A model generated the notes under the pieces. The model ran no database searches. It saw only the letters and a list, made by a program, of their open reading frames with translations, and was not told the origin of the DNA. From the NCBI GenBank assembly GCA_028869255.1, contig CP110972.1:4283001-4347000 (forward strand): a stretch of DNA of 64,000 nt. The letters run 5' to 3'. This stretch comes from Pseudomonas poae. GTDB lineage: Bacteria > Pseudomonadota > Gammaproteobacteria > Pseudomonadales > Pseudomonadaceae. Below, one piece after another: positions 28,202 through 37,989 of this stretch. Each line of letters starts with the position of its first letter. Position 1 is the first letter of the stretch. A program made the translations under genes and the position numbers.

Positions 28202-30379
28202 ATGACTTCTAAAAATAACTCTGCCACCGTGGTATCCGACGTGTTGCTCCCAGCTCCTGCGGACAAGCCCTCAGGTTCAAAGTCATTGAGCACCACCCGC
28301 CCGCTGGCCACCCAGCAATACTTGTACTTCACCGAAACCAACACCGACCGCATCCTCGATAACCTCGACGGCCTGCGCGACATGGTGTTCCCGCGCCCAC
28401 CCCACCTGGAAGGCGACAGCGACCCGCGCAACGAACAGGAATTCCCGTCGGTGTGCCTGATCGGCCTGGGCCGTTGCGGTTCGAACATCGCGCTGGATGT
28501 GGCAGAGTTGGTGTACAACGCGCGCAAGTTCTACCTGAACGAGTTCAGTAACGAAGACAAGTCGTTGGACAAGGGTTACAGCCCGGCCCAGTGGATTCGC
28601 AACAACCTGCGCCTGGGCAGCGGCAAGGCCAGCAAACCGGTGTTCCTGGTAGAACCGTTGGTGATGTTGGGTGACCTGGACAAGGACATCGCCGGGCGCA
28701 TCCGCTTCTCGCGCAAGGGCGAAAAAAGCGGCTTTTTGCGCGACTACAGCAAAATGAAAATCATGGACCTCTCTGAGGTGCATGCCGGTGGCGCCGGTAA
28801 CGCGCCGATCCTCGGCCAGTACCTGGCCAAGATCATCCTCAATAAAGACACCCAGCGCTTTTCCAGCCCCGACTGGAAGATGATCCACTCGTACCTGATC
28901 GACTCGTGCGGCATCAAGGCCAACCAGTCGCGCCTGTACTTCTCGATCTTCAGCGCCGGCGGCGGTACCGGTTCGGGCATGGCCTCGGAGTTCGGCCTGG
29001 CCCAGCAGCACTCGTACATGAACAAGACGTTCGACACCAAGCCCGCCGACGAACACGACAGCAAAAGCGGCCACGCCTTTGTGTTCGAACCGATCTTCAC
29101 CAGCGGCATCTGCGTGCTGCCGAATATTTCCGATCACCGTAGCGAAATGTCTGAGGCGCTGCACATCAATGCCGGGCGGCTGCTGTGCAAATACCTCTCG
29201 GAAGAATGGGATTTCTCGTACAACTTCGCCAATGAAGACAGCAGCGAAGCCAGCGTGAAGGGCCGCATCCGCCCATGGAACGCGATGATGTTGATCTCCA
29301 ACGACATCATGCGGTATGCCGAAGAAAGCGATGACGGCAATATCCAGAACATTGACGTCAATGCCATGGAAAAACACGCCAACCAGTACATCTCCCAGCA
29401 AATCTTCAACATCCTCACAGCCCAGGCCGTGACCACCGACTACGACCAGAACTACTTCCGTCGCGCAGGCATCGACATCGGCGAAACCATCCGCCTGGAT
29501 GCCAACGACCTGTTCATGAGCCTGGCCGGCCCGGTGGCGATTGCCTACGCGGAGTCCGTAGTCCCTGAAACCCCGGCGCCGTCGAACGACAAATTCAAGG
29601 TGTTCGAAAAAGAGCCGCAGCGCCTGAACATCGATGACCTGTTTTTCCGCTCCATCGACCTGCCGCACTTCAACAAGGTCACCCAGGCCATTGAAGGCAT
29701 CAGCCTGCTGCCGATCGAATCCAAGCGCTACAAGGCCTCGCTTGAGCAGTACAAGAACTCCGGCTACGACGCGGCCGCGCTGCATGACCTGCACTTTTTC
29801 AAGAATTGCTCGTCGGTGGTCTCGATTGTGTCCTTGCCCAAGGACTACAAGCTGTCCTACATGGACCTGAACCGGCTCAAGACCCACCTCAACAGCCTGT
29901 TCCCCAACACCACGCTCAAGCGTTATGCCCTGGTGATCGGCGCCTCGGCGAACCTGTCGCTGACCACACTGATCGCGAAAAGCCCGTGCCTGTCGGATGA
30001 CTTCCTCACCCTGATCGTGGCCTTTATCAAACGCTGCTTTGCCCGCAACCCGTACCGCTTCGACGACACGCTGGACAACTCGATCCTGGACTTCATCATC
30101 CACGAGGACTTCGATGAAGACCGTATCGACGAATTGCTCAACGAGTTTGAAAACCCGGCGAAGATCCTCGATACCAACTGGTACGCGATCAAGCCGATGT
30201 ATGAGAAGAAGTACCGCGAGTTGATCAACGACAAAGAGAAGTTCGTGTCGATCAATGACATTCGCCTGTCACGGGATTGCGTGAAGAAGGCGATCAAGTA
30301 CCTGCGTGAGATTTACCGTCACCGCATCGGCAAGACCAAGGTTATTTCGCTGAATAACCATACCGGCAAGACTGCCTGA
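28202..30379 (+). CDS. Tubulin/FtsZ-superfamily GTPase-like protein
   Basis: 725-aa protein with the GTP-binding loops of the tubulin/FtsZ superfamily: VCLIGLGRCGSN (residues 84-95, T1-type loop), a GAGN-type loop in VHAGGAGN (193-200), and the tubulin signature SAGGGTGSGM (251-260). The C-terminal ~250 residues show no motif I know and may be a family-specific domain. It is far longer than FtsZ (~400 aa) and unlike its C-terminal tail, so it is not the cell-division gene. It may belong to the poorly studied tubulin-like families in bacteria that are implicated in membrane remodelling. Flanked by an unrelated c-di-GMP gene and a convergent glycosyltransferase; no operon partner on its strand. 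Weak ribosome binding site. Role unknown. Confidence 0.8.
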   Translation: MTSKNNSATVVSDVLLPAPADKPSGSKSLSTTRPLATQQYLYFTETNTDRILDNLDGLRDMVFPRPPHLEGDSDPRNEQEFPSVCLIGLGRCGSNIALDVAELVYNARKFYLNEFSNEDKSLDKGYSPAQWIRNNLRLGSGKASKPVFLVEPLVMLGDLDKDIAGRIRFSRKGEKSGFLRDYSKMKIMDLSEVHAGGAGNAPILGQYLAKIILNKDTQRFSSPDWKMIHSYLIDSCGIKANQSRLYFSIFSAGGGTGSGMASEFGLAQQHSYMNKTFDTKPADEHDSKSGHAFVFEPIFTSGICVLPNISDHRSEMSEALHINAGRLLCKYLSEEWDFSYNFANEDSSEASVKGRIRPWNAMMLISNDIMRYAEESDDGNIQNIDVNAMEKHANQYISQQIFNILTAQAVTTDYDQNYFRRAGIDIGETIRLDANDLFMSLAGPVAIAYAESVVPETPAPSNDKFKVFEKEPQRLNIDDLFFRSIDLPHFNKVTQAIEGISLLPIESKRYKASLEQYKNSGYDAAALHDLHFFKNCSSVVSIVSLPKDYKLSYMDLNRLKTHLNSLFPNTTLKRYALVIGASANLSLTTLIAKSPCLSDDFLTLIVAFIKRCFARNPYRFDDTLDNSILDFIIHEDFDEDRIDELLNEFENPAKILDTNWYAIKPMYEKKYRELINDKEKFVSINDIRLSRDCVKKAIKYLREIYRHRIGKTKVISLNNHTGKTA

Positions 30380-30384
30380 TTGGT

Positions 30385-30412
30385 GGCGACGGCGCTGCCA
30401 GGCGCCGTCGCC
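30385..30412. terminator. Bidirectional hairpin between convergent genes
   Basis: 10-bp perfect GC stem (GGCGACGGCG / CGCCGTCGCC) with an 8-nt loop between the stops of the tubulin-like and glycosyltransferase genes. Confidence 0.6.
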
Positions 30413-30415
30413 GCT

Positions 30416-31507
30416 TCAGCGGGCCGTGCGCTGGCGCAGGAAGGCGAGGATGGCTTGCTCGTCCGCTCGCCTGGCCGGCCGGGGCAGTTGTTTTGGCCAG
30501 CGGTCGGCGTGCGGGCCGAAGAACTTCTGCTGCTCTTGCACATCCCAGCCACGGATTTCCCTGGATGCCGATTCCCACCAGCCATGTCTGCACACCTCGT
30601 AATACGGGTGCCTGGGCGCTGAGCTGCCGTAGAGCAAGTCACGGCCGACCCGTTTCAGGTGCTTGCGCTGATTGCGCAGTTTCCATTTGATACGCAGCCG
30701 CTGCCAAGGGGATGGCACCGGTTTGACCTGCGGCACATCCAGGCAACGCGCCACCAGTTGAGGGCCGAACGCCTCGCCGTACAAGCTGAAAAAGTGCGCC
30801 TGCATGGCATGGAAAAAGCGCTTGTCGGCATAGTAGTGATGCACGAACTTCTCGGCCGCGCGCACCGTTTTGTCGCGCATCGCAAACGAAATCGCGATCT
30901 GCTCAATGGTGTGGATATCAAACGAGCCCTGGGTCCACTCATCGATCAATTGGATTGCCGTTGCGAGCAGCGGCGTATCGCTGGAACGCACGCCACACAG
31001 GCCGCTGTTATACAGCTTGAAGCTGTTGGTGGCGCTGATGCCATGCGCATGCAGATGCCCGCCCAACTTGAGATAGTCCGGGCGTTTGCACACGTAGCTC
31101 CAGTCGTATTCGAAGCCGTCCATCACATACCGGTCAGGCTCGATGAGTTCGAAGACGCGATGGGGGGATTTGAGGAACAGCGTGTCAGTGTCGACGAACA
31201 GGGTTTTGTCCGCCAGCGTCAGCCCTTGGGCAATCGCGCAAGCTTTGCGGCGGTGTGTATAGCCGTTATCCCCCTTCCATTCGAGCAGGGTCTGCTCATC
31301 GAGGTGGATGATCTCGACCGGCCAGCCGGCGTAATCCTGCGGGCGATCGGTCATGACCCGGATGCACAGCGACTCGCCCTGCTTGAGCTTCGCCAGCGCG
31401 GTGAGGATGCTGAATTTCGCTTCGCGCCGGTAAACATCCTGATTACCGTAGATAAGGTAAAGCAGCTGGTGCGACGTTTTCTCTAGAGGGGGCAGCGCTG
31501 GCGACAT
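30416..31507 (-). CDS. Putative GT-A glycosyltransferase
   Basis: 363-aa cytoplasmic protein. LLYLIYGNQDVYRREAKFSI at the start and ADKTLFVDTDTLFLKSP in the middle carry a DxD motif typical of GT-A fold glycosyltransferases that bind a nucleotide sugar through a metal. YNSGLCGVRSSD and EQIAISFAMRD resemble regions near the acceptor site in such enzymes. The basic C-terminal part (RLRIKWKLRNQRKHLKRVG) could contact membrane. Acceptor and sugar unknown. Convergent with the tubulin-like gene. Confidence 0.7.
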   Translation of the reverse strand: MSPALPPLEKTSHQLLYLIYGNQDVYRREAKFSILTALAKLKQGESLCIRVMTDRPQDYAGWPVEIIHLDEQTLLEWKGDNGYTHRRKACAIAQGLTLADKTLFVDTDTLFLKSPHRVFELIEPDRYVMDGFEYDWSYVCKRPDYLKLGGHLHAHGISATNSFKLYNSGLCGVRSSDTPLLATAIQLIDEWTQGSFDIHTIEQIAISFAMRDKTVRAAEKFVHHYYADKRFFHAMQAHFFSLYGEAFGPQLVARCLDVPQVKPVPSPWQRLRIKWKLRNQRKHLKRVGRDLLYGSSAPRHPYYEVCRHGWWESASREIRGWDVQEQQKFFGPHADRWPKQLPRPARRADEQAILAFLRQRTAR

Positions 31508-31767
31508 AACGAGCTCCGGATGACAGGCCGCGAACTTTACCGGAATTCAGCATTTACTACGCCACGATCTGGCAGCCGTCTGTATTTTTTTCACACCAGG
31601 AAACAATTCTTCCGCGCTTTGGGCGCCGCAAAAACTGTTCCCATGACGTGCACGTCACCCTCGGCTGTGACCTTTCTCTACGGCAAGATGCCATCACCGC
31701 CTCGGCGGTTACTCCCCTACACACTTCAACGAACGGAAAACACGCACCATTTTCGCGCAGCGCTTTC

Positions 31768-32071
31768 CTACGCTGCCCTTTCCTGGATCAGAATCCACGG
31801 TGAGACCACCACTGCCCACAAGCATGGGTCGCGCTCCACCAGGTCCAATGCCCGCGTCGCAGACACTCTCGCCAAGGCTCCCCGCAGCCAGCCAGGCAGC
31901 CACTTTGTCACGGTTGTCCTCAGCCATTCCCTCGGCGGCCTCGATCAAATCCAGGCCGGCGTCGACCCACAATAGGGCACCCTTGGCAAAGAACGGTTCA
32001 AGCTCCTTCCAGGAAATTTCGGCGGTTTCACCGAGCAGCTTGGCATAGAGGGTGCTAGGTTCTTGCGTCAT
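31768..32071 (-). pseudogene. DUF2288 family protein, frameshifted
   Basis: Starts MTQEPSTLYAKLLGETAEIS and reads through DKVAAWLAAGSL in frame, then shifts: the family C-terminus (ATRALDLVERDPCLW, VVVSPWILIQERAA, stop at 31768) is in the neighbouring frame. One surplus base near 31871-31876 explains it; removing it gives a 100-aa protein, the usual length. Uncorrected, the reading runs on to 31709 with a nonsense tail. Function of DUF2288 unknown. The ~200 nt between it and the glycosyltransferase gene hold no gene that I can support. Confidence 0.8.
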
Positions 32072-32296
32072 GGGAGTTCACCTGTCGGAAAAAATCGGCG
32101 CAATCATAGCGTCCCGACTCCGGTAGAAAAACCCAGTTGCAATTGAGTCATCGATTGAAAGTGTCAGGAAAGCCAAGGATTGCCCGAAACTCTGGCATCG
32201 CCCCGCCGCAATTCTGTCTTTTTCTTTCATTTAAGCGACATACGCGGCTTTTGCCCCCAGCAGCCAGCTTTTCAATAGATCAACTGGCGCTCTACA

Positions 32297-32346
32297 CTGT
32301 ACCGGTACAGTTGCCAGGGCACTGCCGGGGGGATATTCGCGATATC
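32297..32346 (+). promoter_or_regulatory. Two palindromes in the livK leader
   Basis: CTGTACCGGTACAG (32297-32310, perfect) and GATAT-TCGCG-ATATC (32332-32346), 65-115 nt before the livK start. Candidate operator sites; the regulator is unknown. Confidence 0.4.
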
Positions 32347-32413
32347 TGATCCGGTTCTGCAGCTCACAAGGCCGCTAGAACTATAAAAAATACAACAGTA
32401 AGAGTGGAGCACT

Positions 32414-33541
32414 ATGAATAAGGCTACTAAGCAGATTTCCAAACTGTTTGCCGCTATGGTCCTGGCTGGGGTTGCCGGCCATTCGTTCGCAGCCGACACC
32501 ATCAAGATCGGCATCGCCGGCCCTAAAACCGGGCCGGTGACGCAATACGGCGACATGCAATTCATGGGTGCCAAGCAAGCCATCAAAGACATCAACGCCA
32601 AAGGCGGCGTAGACGGCAAGATGCTTGAGGCCAAAGAATACGACGACGCTTGCGATCCGAAACAAGCGGTTGCCGTCGCCAACAAAGTGGTCAACGACGG
32701 CGTCAAGTTCGTGGTCGGTCACCTGTGCTCCAGCTCCACTCAGCCTGCAACCGATATCTACGAAGACGAAGGCGTGATCATGATCACCCCGGCGGCTACC
32801 AGCCCGGAAATCACCGCCCGTGGTTACAAACTGGTGTTCCGCACCATCGGCCTGGACAGCGCCCAGGGCCCGGCAGCCGGCAACTACATCGCCGACTTCG
32901 TGAAGCCTAAAGTCGTTGCCGTACTGCACGACAAACAGCAATACGGTGAAGGCATCGCCACTGCCGTTAAACAGACCCTCGAGAAGAAAGGCGTGAAAGT
33001 GGCCGTCTTCGAAGGCCTGAACGCCGGTGACAAAGACTTCTCCTCGATCATCCAGAAGCTCAAGCAAGCCGACGTCGACTTCGTCTACTACGGCGGTTAC
33101 CACCCTGAGCTGGGCCTGATCCTGCGCCAGTCCAAGGAAAAAGGCCTGAACGCCAAGTTCATGGGCCCTGAAGGCGTCGGTAACGACTCCATCTCGCAGA
33201 TCGCCCAGGACGCTTCCGAAGGCCTGCTGGTAACCCTGCCTAAATCCTTCGACACCGACCCGGCCAACAAAGCCATCGTTGAAGAGTTCGCCAAGAACAA
33301 GCAGGACCCAACCGGTCCGTTCGTGTTCCCGGCCTACTCGGCTGTTGAAGTGATCGCCGGTGGTATCGCTGCCGCGAAAAGCGAAGACACCGCCAAAGTG
33401 GCAGCCGCCATCCACGCGGGCACCTTCAAGACCCCTACCGGCGAGCTGAGCTTCGATGCCAAGGGCGACCTGAAGGACTTCAAATTCGTGGTCTACCAAT
33501 GGCACTTCGGCAAACCAAAAACCGAAGTTTCCCCTCAGTAA
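32414..33541 (+). CDS. livK: Branched-chain amino acid ABC transporter, periplasmic binding protein
   Basis: 375-aa binding protein (BraC in Pseudomonas naming). Signal peptide of ~26 residues ending GVAGHSFA, then mature ADTIKIGIAGPKTGPVTQYG. The Cys pair in YDDACDPKQ and GHLCSSST matches the disulfide of LIV-binding proteins. Captures Leu/Ile/Val (and perhaps Ala/Thr) in the periplasm for LivHMGF. A strong terminator follows, which would explain higher expression of this subunit than of the membrane components. Confidence 0.95.
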   Translation: MNKATKQISKLFAAMVLAGVAGHSFAADTIKIGIAGPKTGPVTQYGDMQFMGAKQAIKDINAKGGVDGKMLEAKEYDDACDPKQAVAVANKVVNDGVKFVVGHLCSSSTQPATDIYEDEGVIMITPAATSPEITARGYKLVFRTIGLDSAQGPAAGNYIADFVKPKVVAVLHDKQQYGEGIATAVKQTLEKKGVKVAVFEGLNAGDKDFSSIIQKLKQADVDFVYYGGYHPELGLILRQSKEKGLNAKFMGPEGVGNDSISQIAQDASEGLLVTLPKSFDTDPANKAIVEEFAKNKQDPTGPFVFPAYSAVEVIAGGIAAAKSEDTAKVAAAIHAGTFKTPTGELSFDAKGDLKDFKFVVYQWHFGKPKTEVSPQ

Positions 33542-33561
33542 GCCAGGCGTTACTGGTCAAC

Positions 33562-33592
33562 AAGCCCACTGTGAGAGCAGTGGGCTTTGTTT
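33562..33592 (+). terminator. Terminator between livK and livH
   Basis: 10-bp stem AAGCCCACTG / CAGTGGGCTT with a TGAGAG loop and TTGTTTT after it, 21 nt past the livK stop. Probably partial, since the operon continues. Confidence 0.88.
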
Positions 33593-33769
33593 TACGAGGT
33601 TTATGGGCCTGTCACCCGCGATCCGGGCGCTGGCTCACCTGAAAATCTTAAAACCGTCACCAGCGGTTCGCTGGCAAACGCTTTGCGCAAATGTGCTCAC
33701 AGAACACAGCGCAGGGCCGGAACATGACTCCACCAGTGAAATGCGTATCGGGTTTTTAGGAGCGCTGTA

Positions 33770-34693
33770 ATGCCTGAGATCTATCATTTTTTCCAACAGC
33801 TGGTTAATGGTCTGACCATTGGCAGCACCTATGCCTTGATAGCCATTGGCTACACAATGGTTTACGGCATCATTGGAATGATCAACTTCGCCCATGGCGA
33901 GGTATACATGATTGGTTCCTACGTGGCCTTCATCGCCCTTGCCGGGCTGGCCATGATGGGTATCCACTCCCTGCCGCTGTTGATGACCGCTGCGTTCCTT
34001 GCATCGATCGTCGTAACCAGTGCCTATGGCTACAGTATCGAGCGCGTTGCCTACCGTCCCTTGCGTGGCAGCAACCGTCTGATCCCGCTGATTTCCGCCA
34101 TCGGCATGTCGATTTTCCTGCAGAACACCGTATTGCTGTCCCAGGACTCCAAGGACAAGTCCATTCCCAACCTGATCCCGGGGAGCATCTCCTTCGGCCC
34201 AGGCGGCGCACAAGAAGTGCTGATTTCGTACATGCAGATCCTGGTCTTCGTCGTCACCCTGGTGGCCATGCTGGGTCTGACCCTGTTCATCTCCCGCTCC
34301 CGTCTGGGGCGCGCCTGCCGGGCCTGCGCCGAAGACATCAAGATGGCCAACCTGCTGGGCATCAACACCAACAACATTATCGCCCTGACCTTCGTGATCG
34401 GTGCCGCACTGGCTGCCGTCGCGGCCGTGTTGCTGAGCATGCAGTACGGCGTGATCAACCCCAACGCTGGCTTCCTGGTGGGCCTCAAAGCCTTTACCGC
34501 AGCGGTATTGGGCGGCATCGGCAGCATTCCGGGCGCCATGCTCGGCGGGCTGGTGCTGGGTGTGGCCGAAGCCTTTGGTGCCGATATCTTCGGCGACCAG
34601 TACAAGGACGTCGTGGCGTTCGGCCTGTTGGTTTTGGTGCTGTTGTTCCGTCCGACCGGCATCCTGGGTCGTCCGGAGGTTGAGAAAGTATGA
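33770..34693 (+). CDS. livH: Branched-chain amino acid ABC transporter permease
   Basis: 307-aa, ~8-TM permease (BraD). [20 protein letters not shown] and the conserved [14 protein letters not shown] are typical LivH. First gene after a 228-nt gap from livK that carries a terminator and no other gene. Its end overlaps livM by 4 nt (ATGA). Pairs with LivM in the inner membrane. Confidence 0.95.
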   Translation: MPEIYHFFQQLVNGLTIGSTYALIAIGYTMVYGIIGMINFAHGEVYMIGSYVAFIALAGLAMMGIHSLPLLMTAAFLASIVVTSAYGYSIERVAYRPLRGSNRLIPLISAIGMSIFLQNTVLLSQDSKDKSIPNLIPGSISFGPGGAQEVLISYMQILVFVVTLVAMLGLTLFISRSRLGRACRACAEDIKMANLLGINTNNIIALTFVIGAALAAVAAVLLSMQYGVINPNAGFLVGLKAFTAAVLGGIGSIPGAMLGGLVLGVAEAFGADIFGDQYKDVVAFGLLVLVLLFRPTGILGRPEVEKV

Positions 34694-35943
34694 GCAAATA
34701 TCTTAAATCGGCGTTTTTCAGCGCCTTGCTGGTATGGGCCGTGGCCTTTCCGGTACTCGGCCTCAAGCTGAGCATTGTCGGGATCAACCTGGAAGTGCAT
34801 GGCACCGGCACCGTGACCCTGACCATCATCGCCCTGTGCTCGGTGCTGATGTTCCTGCGGGTGCTGTTCAGCCAGCAGGTCGGCGCGTTGTTCAAGAGCA
34901 ACCGCGGCCCGTTGGTCTCGCCCAAGGTCAGCCAATTCCTGACCCTGCCGCGCACCCAGCGCTATATCATCATCGGCCTGATTGCTGCCGCTCTGGTATG
35001 GCCATTCTTCGGCTCCCGGGGCGCTGTCGATATCGGCATGCTGATCCTGATCTACGTGATGCTTGGCCTTGGCCTGAACATCGTGGTGGGCCTGGCCGGT
35101 CTTCTCGACCTGGGCTATGTCGGGTTCTATGCCGTCGGTGCCTACACCTACGCGCTGCTCTCGCATTACCTCGGCTGGGGCTTCTGGATCTGCCTGCCGA
35201 TCGCCGGGATGATGGCTGCGACCTTCGGCTTCCTCCTGGGCTTCCCAGTGTTACGCCTGCGCGGTGACTATCTGGCCATCGTGACGCTGGGCTTCGGAGA
35301 AATCATCCGCCTGTTCCTGCGTAACCTGACCGACATCACCGGCGGCCCTAACGGCATCAGCAGCATTCCGAAGCCGACGTTTTTCGGGCTGACATTCGAC
35401 AAGAACGCCGCTGACGGTGCGCAAACCTTCCATGAGTACTTCGGGCTGGCCTACAGCGGTACGGACAAGATCATTTTCCTCTACCTGATCGCGCTACTGC
35501 TGGTGCTGGCCACGTTGTTCGTGATCAACCGGCTGTTGCGCATGCCTATCGGGCGGGCATGGGAAGCGCTGCGCGAAGATGAAATCGCGTGCCGCGCACT
35601 CGGTCTGAACCCTACCGTCATCAAGCTCTCGGCCTTCACCCTCGGCGCAACCTTTGCGGGCTTTGCGGGTAGTTTCTTCGCCGCGCGCCAAGGCTTGGTA
35701 ACACCTGAGTCATTCACTTTCCTGGAGTCTGCAATCATCCTGGCGATTGTGGTGCTGGGCGGAATGGGGTCTCAGTTGGGCGTCATCCTCGCGGCTGTCG
35801 TAATGACGCTACTGCCGGAGTTGATGCGTGACTTCAGCGAATACCGCATGTTGATGTTCGGCGCCCTCATGGTGCTGATGATGATCTGGCGACCTCAAGG
35901 CTTGCTGCCCATGCAACGTCCACATATGGAGCTGCGCAAATGA
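34690..35943 (+). CDS. livM: Branched-chain amino acid ABC transporter permease
   Basis: 417-aa permease (BraE) with an N-terminal extension of about 100 residues holding extra hydrophobic segments. The conserved core has [19 protein letters not shown] and [15 protein letters not shown]. Overlaps livH at its start and livG at its end by 4 nt each. Confidence 0.95.
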   Translation: MSKYLKSAFFSALLVWAVAFPVLGLKLSIVGINLEVHGTGTVTLTIIALCSVLMFLRVLFSQQVGALFKSNRGPLVSPKVSQFLTLPRTQRYIIIGLIAAALVWPFFGSRGAVDIGMLILIYVMLGLGLNIVVGLAGLLDLGYVGFYAVGAYTYALLSHYLGWGFWICLPIAGMMAATFGFLLGFPVLRLRGDYLAIVTLGFGEIIRLFLRNLTDITGGPNGISSIPKPTFFGLTFDKNAADGAQTFHEYFGLAYSGTDKIIFLYLIALLLVLATLFVINRLLRMPIGRAWEALREDEIACRALGLNPTVIKLSAFTLGATFAGFAGSFFAARQGLVTPESFTFLESAIILAIVVLGGMGSQLGVILAAVVMTLLPELMRDFSEYRMLMFGALMVLMMIWRPQGLLPMQRPHMELRK

Positions 35944-36707
35944 GCCGCGAGATCCTGAAAGTCGAAAACTTGAGCATGCGCTTTGGCGGCTTGCTGGCGG
36001 TCAACGGCGTAGCCCTGACCGTAAAAGAGAAACAGGTGGTAGCGCTGATCGGCCCCAACGGCGCCGGCAAGACCACGGTGTTCAACTGCCTCACCGGTTT
36101 CTACAAGCCGAGCGGTGGCAGCATCCTGCTGGACGGCCAGCCGATCCAGGGTCTGGCCGGTCACGAAATCGCCCGCAAGGGCGTGGTGCGGACCTTCCAG
36201 AACGTGCGCTTGTTCAAGGACATGACGGCGGTCGAGAACCTGCTGATCGCCCAGCACCGTCACCTGAACACCAACTTCTTTGCTGGTCTGTTCAAGACCC
36301 CGGCGTTCCGCAAGAGCGAGCGCGAGGCCATGGAATATGCAGAGTACTGGCTGGACAAGGTCAACCTCACCGAGTTTGCCAACCGCCCGGCCGGCACCCT
36401 CGCCTATGGCCAGCAACGTCGCCTGGAAATCGCCCGCTGCATGATGACCCGCCCGCGGATCCTGATGCTCGACGAACCGGCCGCCGGCCTGAACCCCAAG
36501 GAAACCGAAGACCTCAAGGCGCTGATCGGCGTGTTGCGTGAGGAAAACAACGCCACGGTGCTGTTGATCGAACACGACATGAAACTGGTCATGAGCCTCT
36601 CCGACCACATCGTGGTGATCAATCAGGGTACGCCGCTGGCCGACGGGACCCCGGAGCAGATCCGTGACAATCCTGAAGTGATCAAAGCCTATTTGGGGGA
36701 AGCGTAA
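35940..36707 (+). CDS. livG: Branched-chain amino acid ABC transporter ATPase
   Basis: 255-aa ATPase (BraF). Walker [10 protein letters not shown], signature [13 protein letters not shown] (YGQQR in place of LSGGQ, as is usual in LivG), Walker [15 protein letters not shown]-loop LLIEHDM. Overlaps livM by 4 nt; 1 nt before livF. Confidence 0.96.
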   Translation: MSREILKVENLSMRFGGLLAVNGVALTVKEKQVVALIGPNGAGKTTVFNCLTGFYKPSGGSILLDGQPIQGLAGHEIARKGVVRTFQNVRLFKDMTAVENLLIAQHRHLNTNFFAGLFKTPAFRKSEREAMEYAEYWLDKVNLTEFANRPAGTLAYGQQRRLEIARCMMTRPRILMLDEPAAGLNPKETEDLKALIGVLREENNATVLLIEHDMKLVMSLSDHIVVINQGTPLADGTPEQIRDNPEVIKAYLGEA

Positions 36708-36708
36708 A

Positions 36709-37410
36709 ATGCTGCAATTCGAAAACGTTTCCACTTTCTACGGCAAGATCCAGGCCCTGCACAGCGTCAACGTGGAAGTGCGCCAAGGGGAAATCGTCAC
36801 GCTGATCGGTGCCAACGGCGCCGGCAAGTCGACCTTGCTGATGACCCTGTGCGGTTCGCCGCAGGCCCACAGCGGCAGCATCCGCTACATGGGTGAAGAA
36901 CTGGTGGGCCAGCAGTCGTCAGAGATCATGCGCAAGAGCATTGCCGTGGTGCCCGAAGGTCGCCGCGTGTTCTCGCGCCTGACGGTGGAGGAGAACCTGG
37001 CCATGGGCGGGTTCTTCACCGACAAGGGCGACTATCAGGAACAGTTGGACAAAGTGCTGCAGCTATTCCCCAGGCTCAAGGAGCGCTTCAGCCAGCGCGG
37101 CGGCACCATGTCCGGCGGCGAGCAGCAAATGCTCGCCATCGGTCGTGCCTTGATGAGCAAGCCCAAGCTGTTGCTGCTGGACGAACCCTCGCTGGGCCTG
37201 GCGCCGATCATCATCCAGCAGATCTTCGACATCATCGAACAGCTGCGCAAGGACGGTGTGACTGTGTTCCTGGTGGAACAGAACGCCAACCAGGCGCTGA
37301 AAATCGCCGACCGCGCCTACGTGCTGGAAAACGGCCGGGTGGTGATGCAAGGCACGGGTGAGCAGTTGCTGACTGATCCGAAAGTGCGTGAGGCGTACCT
37401 GGGCGGTTAA
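36709..37410 (+). CDS. livF: Branched-chain amino acid ABC transporter ATPase
   Basis: 233-aa ATPase (BraG). Walker A GANGAGKSTL, signature MSGGEQQMLAIGRAL, Walker B LLLLDEPSLGLAP, EQNAN switch region. Last gene of the operon. A palindrome GGTTCCTGCAGGAACC (37415-37430) follows directly and may be its terminator, though without a T run. Confidence 0.96.
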   Translation: MLQFENVSTFYGKIQALHSVNVEVRQGEIVTLIGANGAGKSTLLMTLCGSPQAHSGSIRYMGEELVGQQSSEIMRKSIAVVPEGRRVFSRLTVEENLAMGGFFTDKGDYQEQLDKVLQLFPRLKERFSQRGGTMSGGEQQMLAIGRALMSKPKLLLLDEPSLGLAPIIIQQIFDIIEQLRKDGVTVFLVEQNANQALKIADRAYVLENGRVVMQGTGEQLLTDPKVREAYLGG

Positions 37411-37440
37411 AAAAGGTTCCTGCAGGAACCCGATAAAAAA

Positions 37441-37529
37441 TGTGGGAGCGGGCTTGCTCGCGAATACGGTGTATCAGTTAAGTATCTATCGACTGACACA
37501 CTGCTTTCGCGAGCAAGCCCGCTCCCACA
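37441..37529. repeat. REP doublet (class 3)
   Basis: Inverted arms TGTGGGAGCGGGCTTGCTCG...GAA with a ~37-nt spacer, between livF and the bufferin genes. The only member of this class in the window. Confidence 0.88.
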
Positions 37530-37667
37530 TTTGCTTTGTGTGAACCTTGAATTTTGCATCGATTGAAATTTTTTTCGTCGAGTTTGTAACGAAATTCTCC
37601 CTGCTGCCTCTAGTGGAGTAAGCAGGCATTCAAGCTCGCTACCTCAACCCACCGCTGGAGATACACC

Positions 37668-37967
37668 ATGACTACCAAACTGTCCGCCGCTACCTTGATC
37701 CTGGCCCTTGGCTCTGCTCTGAGCCTGTCCGCAATGTCCAACATGGCCCACGCCGACGACGCCAAAATGGACAAATGCTTCGGCGTCGCTGAAGCCGGCA
37801 AGAACGATTGCGCCGCAGGCGCCGGCACGTCCTGCGCCGGCACCTCGAAAGTCAAAGACCAGGCCAACGCCTGGAAACTGGTGCCCGCCGGCACCTGCGC
37901 CAAAACCCCAAGCGCCACCTCGCCGACCGGTTTCGGCCAGGAAGCGGCCTTCACCGCCAAGTCCTGA
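37668..37967 (+). CDS. bufA: Bufferin-type RiPP precursor (DUF2282, BufA)
   Basis: 99-aa DUF2282 protein. Signal peptide to about residue 29 (ends MSNMAHA), then a mature part with four Cys at 37, 48, 56 and 77 in the order [21 protein letters not shown] ... LVPAGTCAK shortened here. In characterised bufferins (Caulobacter) a DUF692 iron enzyme with its DUF2063 partner modifies the central Cys, and the exported peptide binds copper; the same role is inferred here. Ribosome binding site GGAG 8 nt before ATG. GTAACG at 37586 could be the -35 of an ECF sigma promoter, as such operons are often ECF-controlled, but the -10 is not clear. First gene of a four-gene operon. Confidence 0.88.
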   Translation: MTTKLSAATLILALGSALSLSAMSNMAHADDAKMDKCFGVAEAGKNDCAAGAGTSCAGTSKVKDQANAWKLVPAGTCAKTPSATSPTGFGQEAAFTAKS

Positions 37968-37989
37968 CCCCCCTACAGCCTGAGTACTG

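Noticed and set aside
28283..30103. 606-codon minus-strand open frame opposite the tubulin-like gene
   Set aside because: The plus strand has GTP-binding loops; the antisense has only low-complexity Val/Gln/Asp runs.
28202..30379. Second copy of the cell-division gene ftsZ
   Set aside because: Length, lack of the FtsZ tail and overall sequence do not fit; only the GTP-binding loops are shared.
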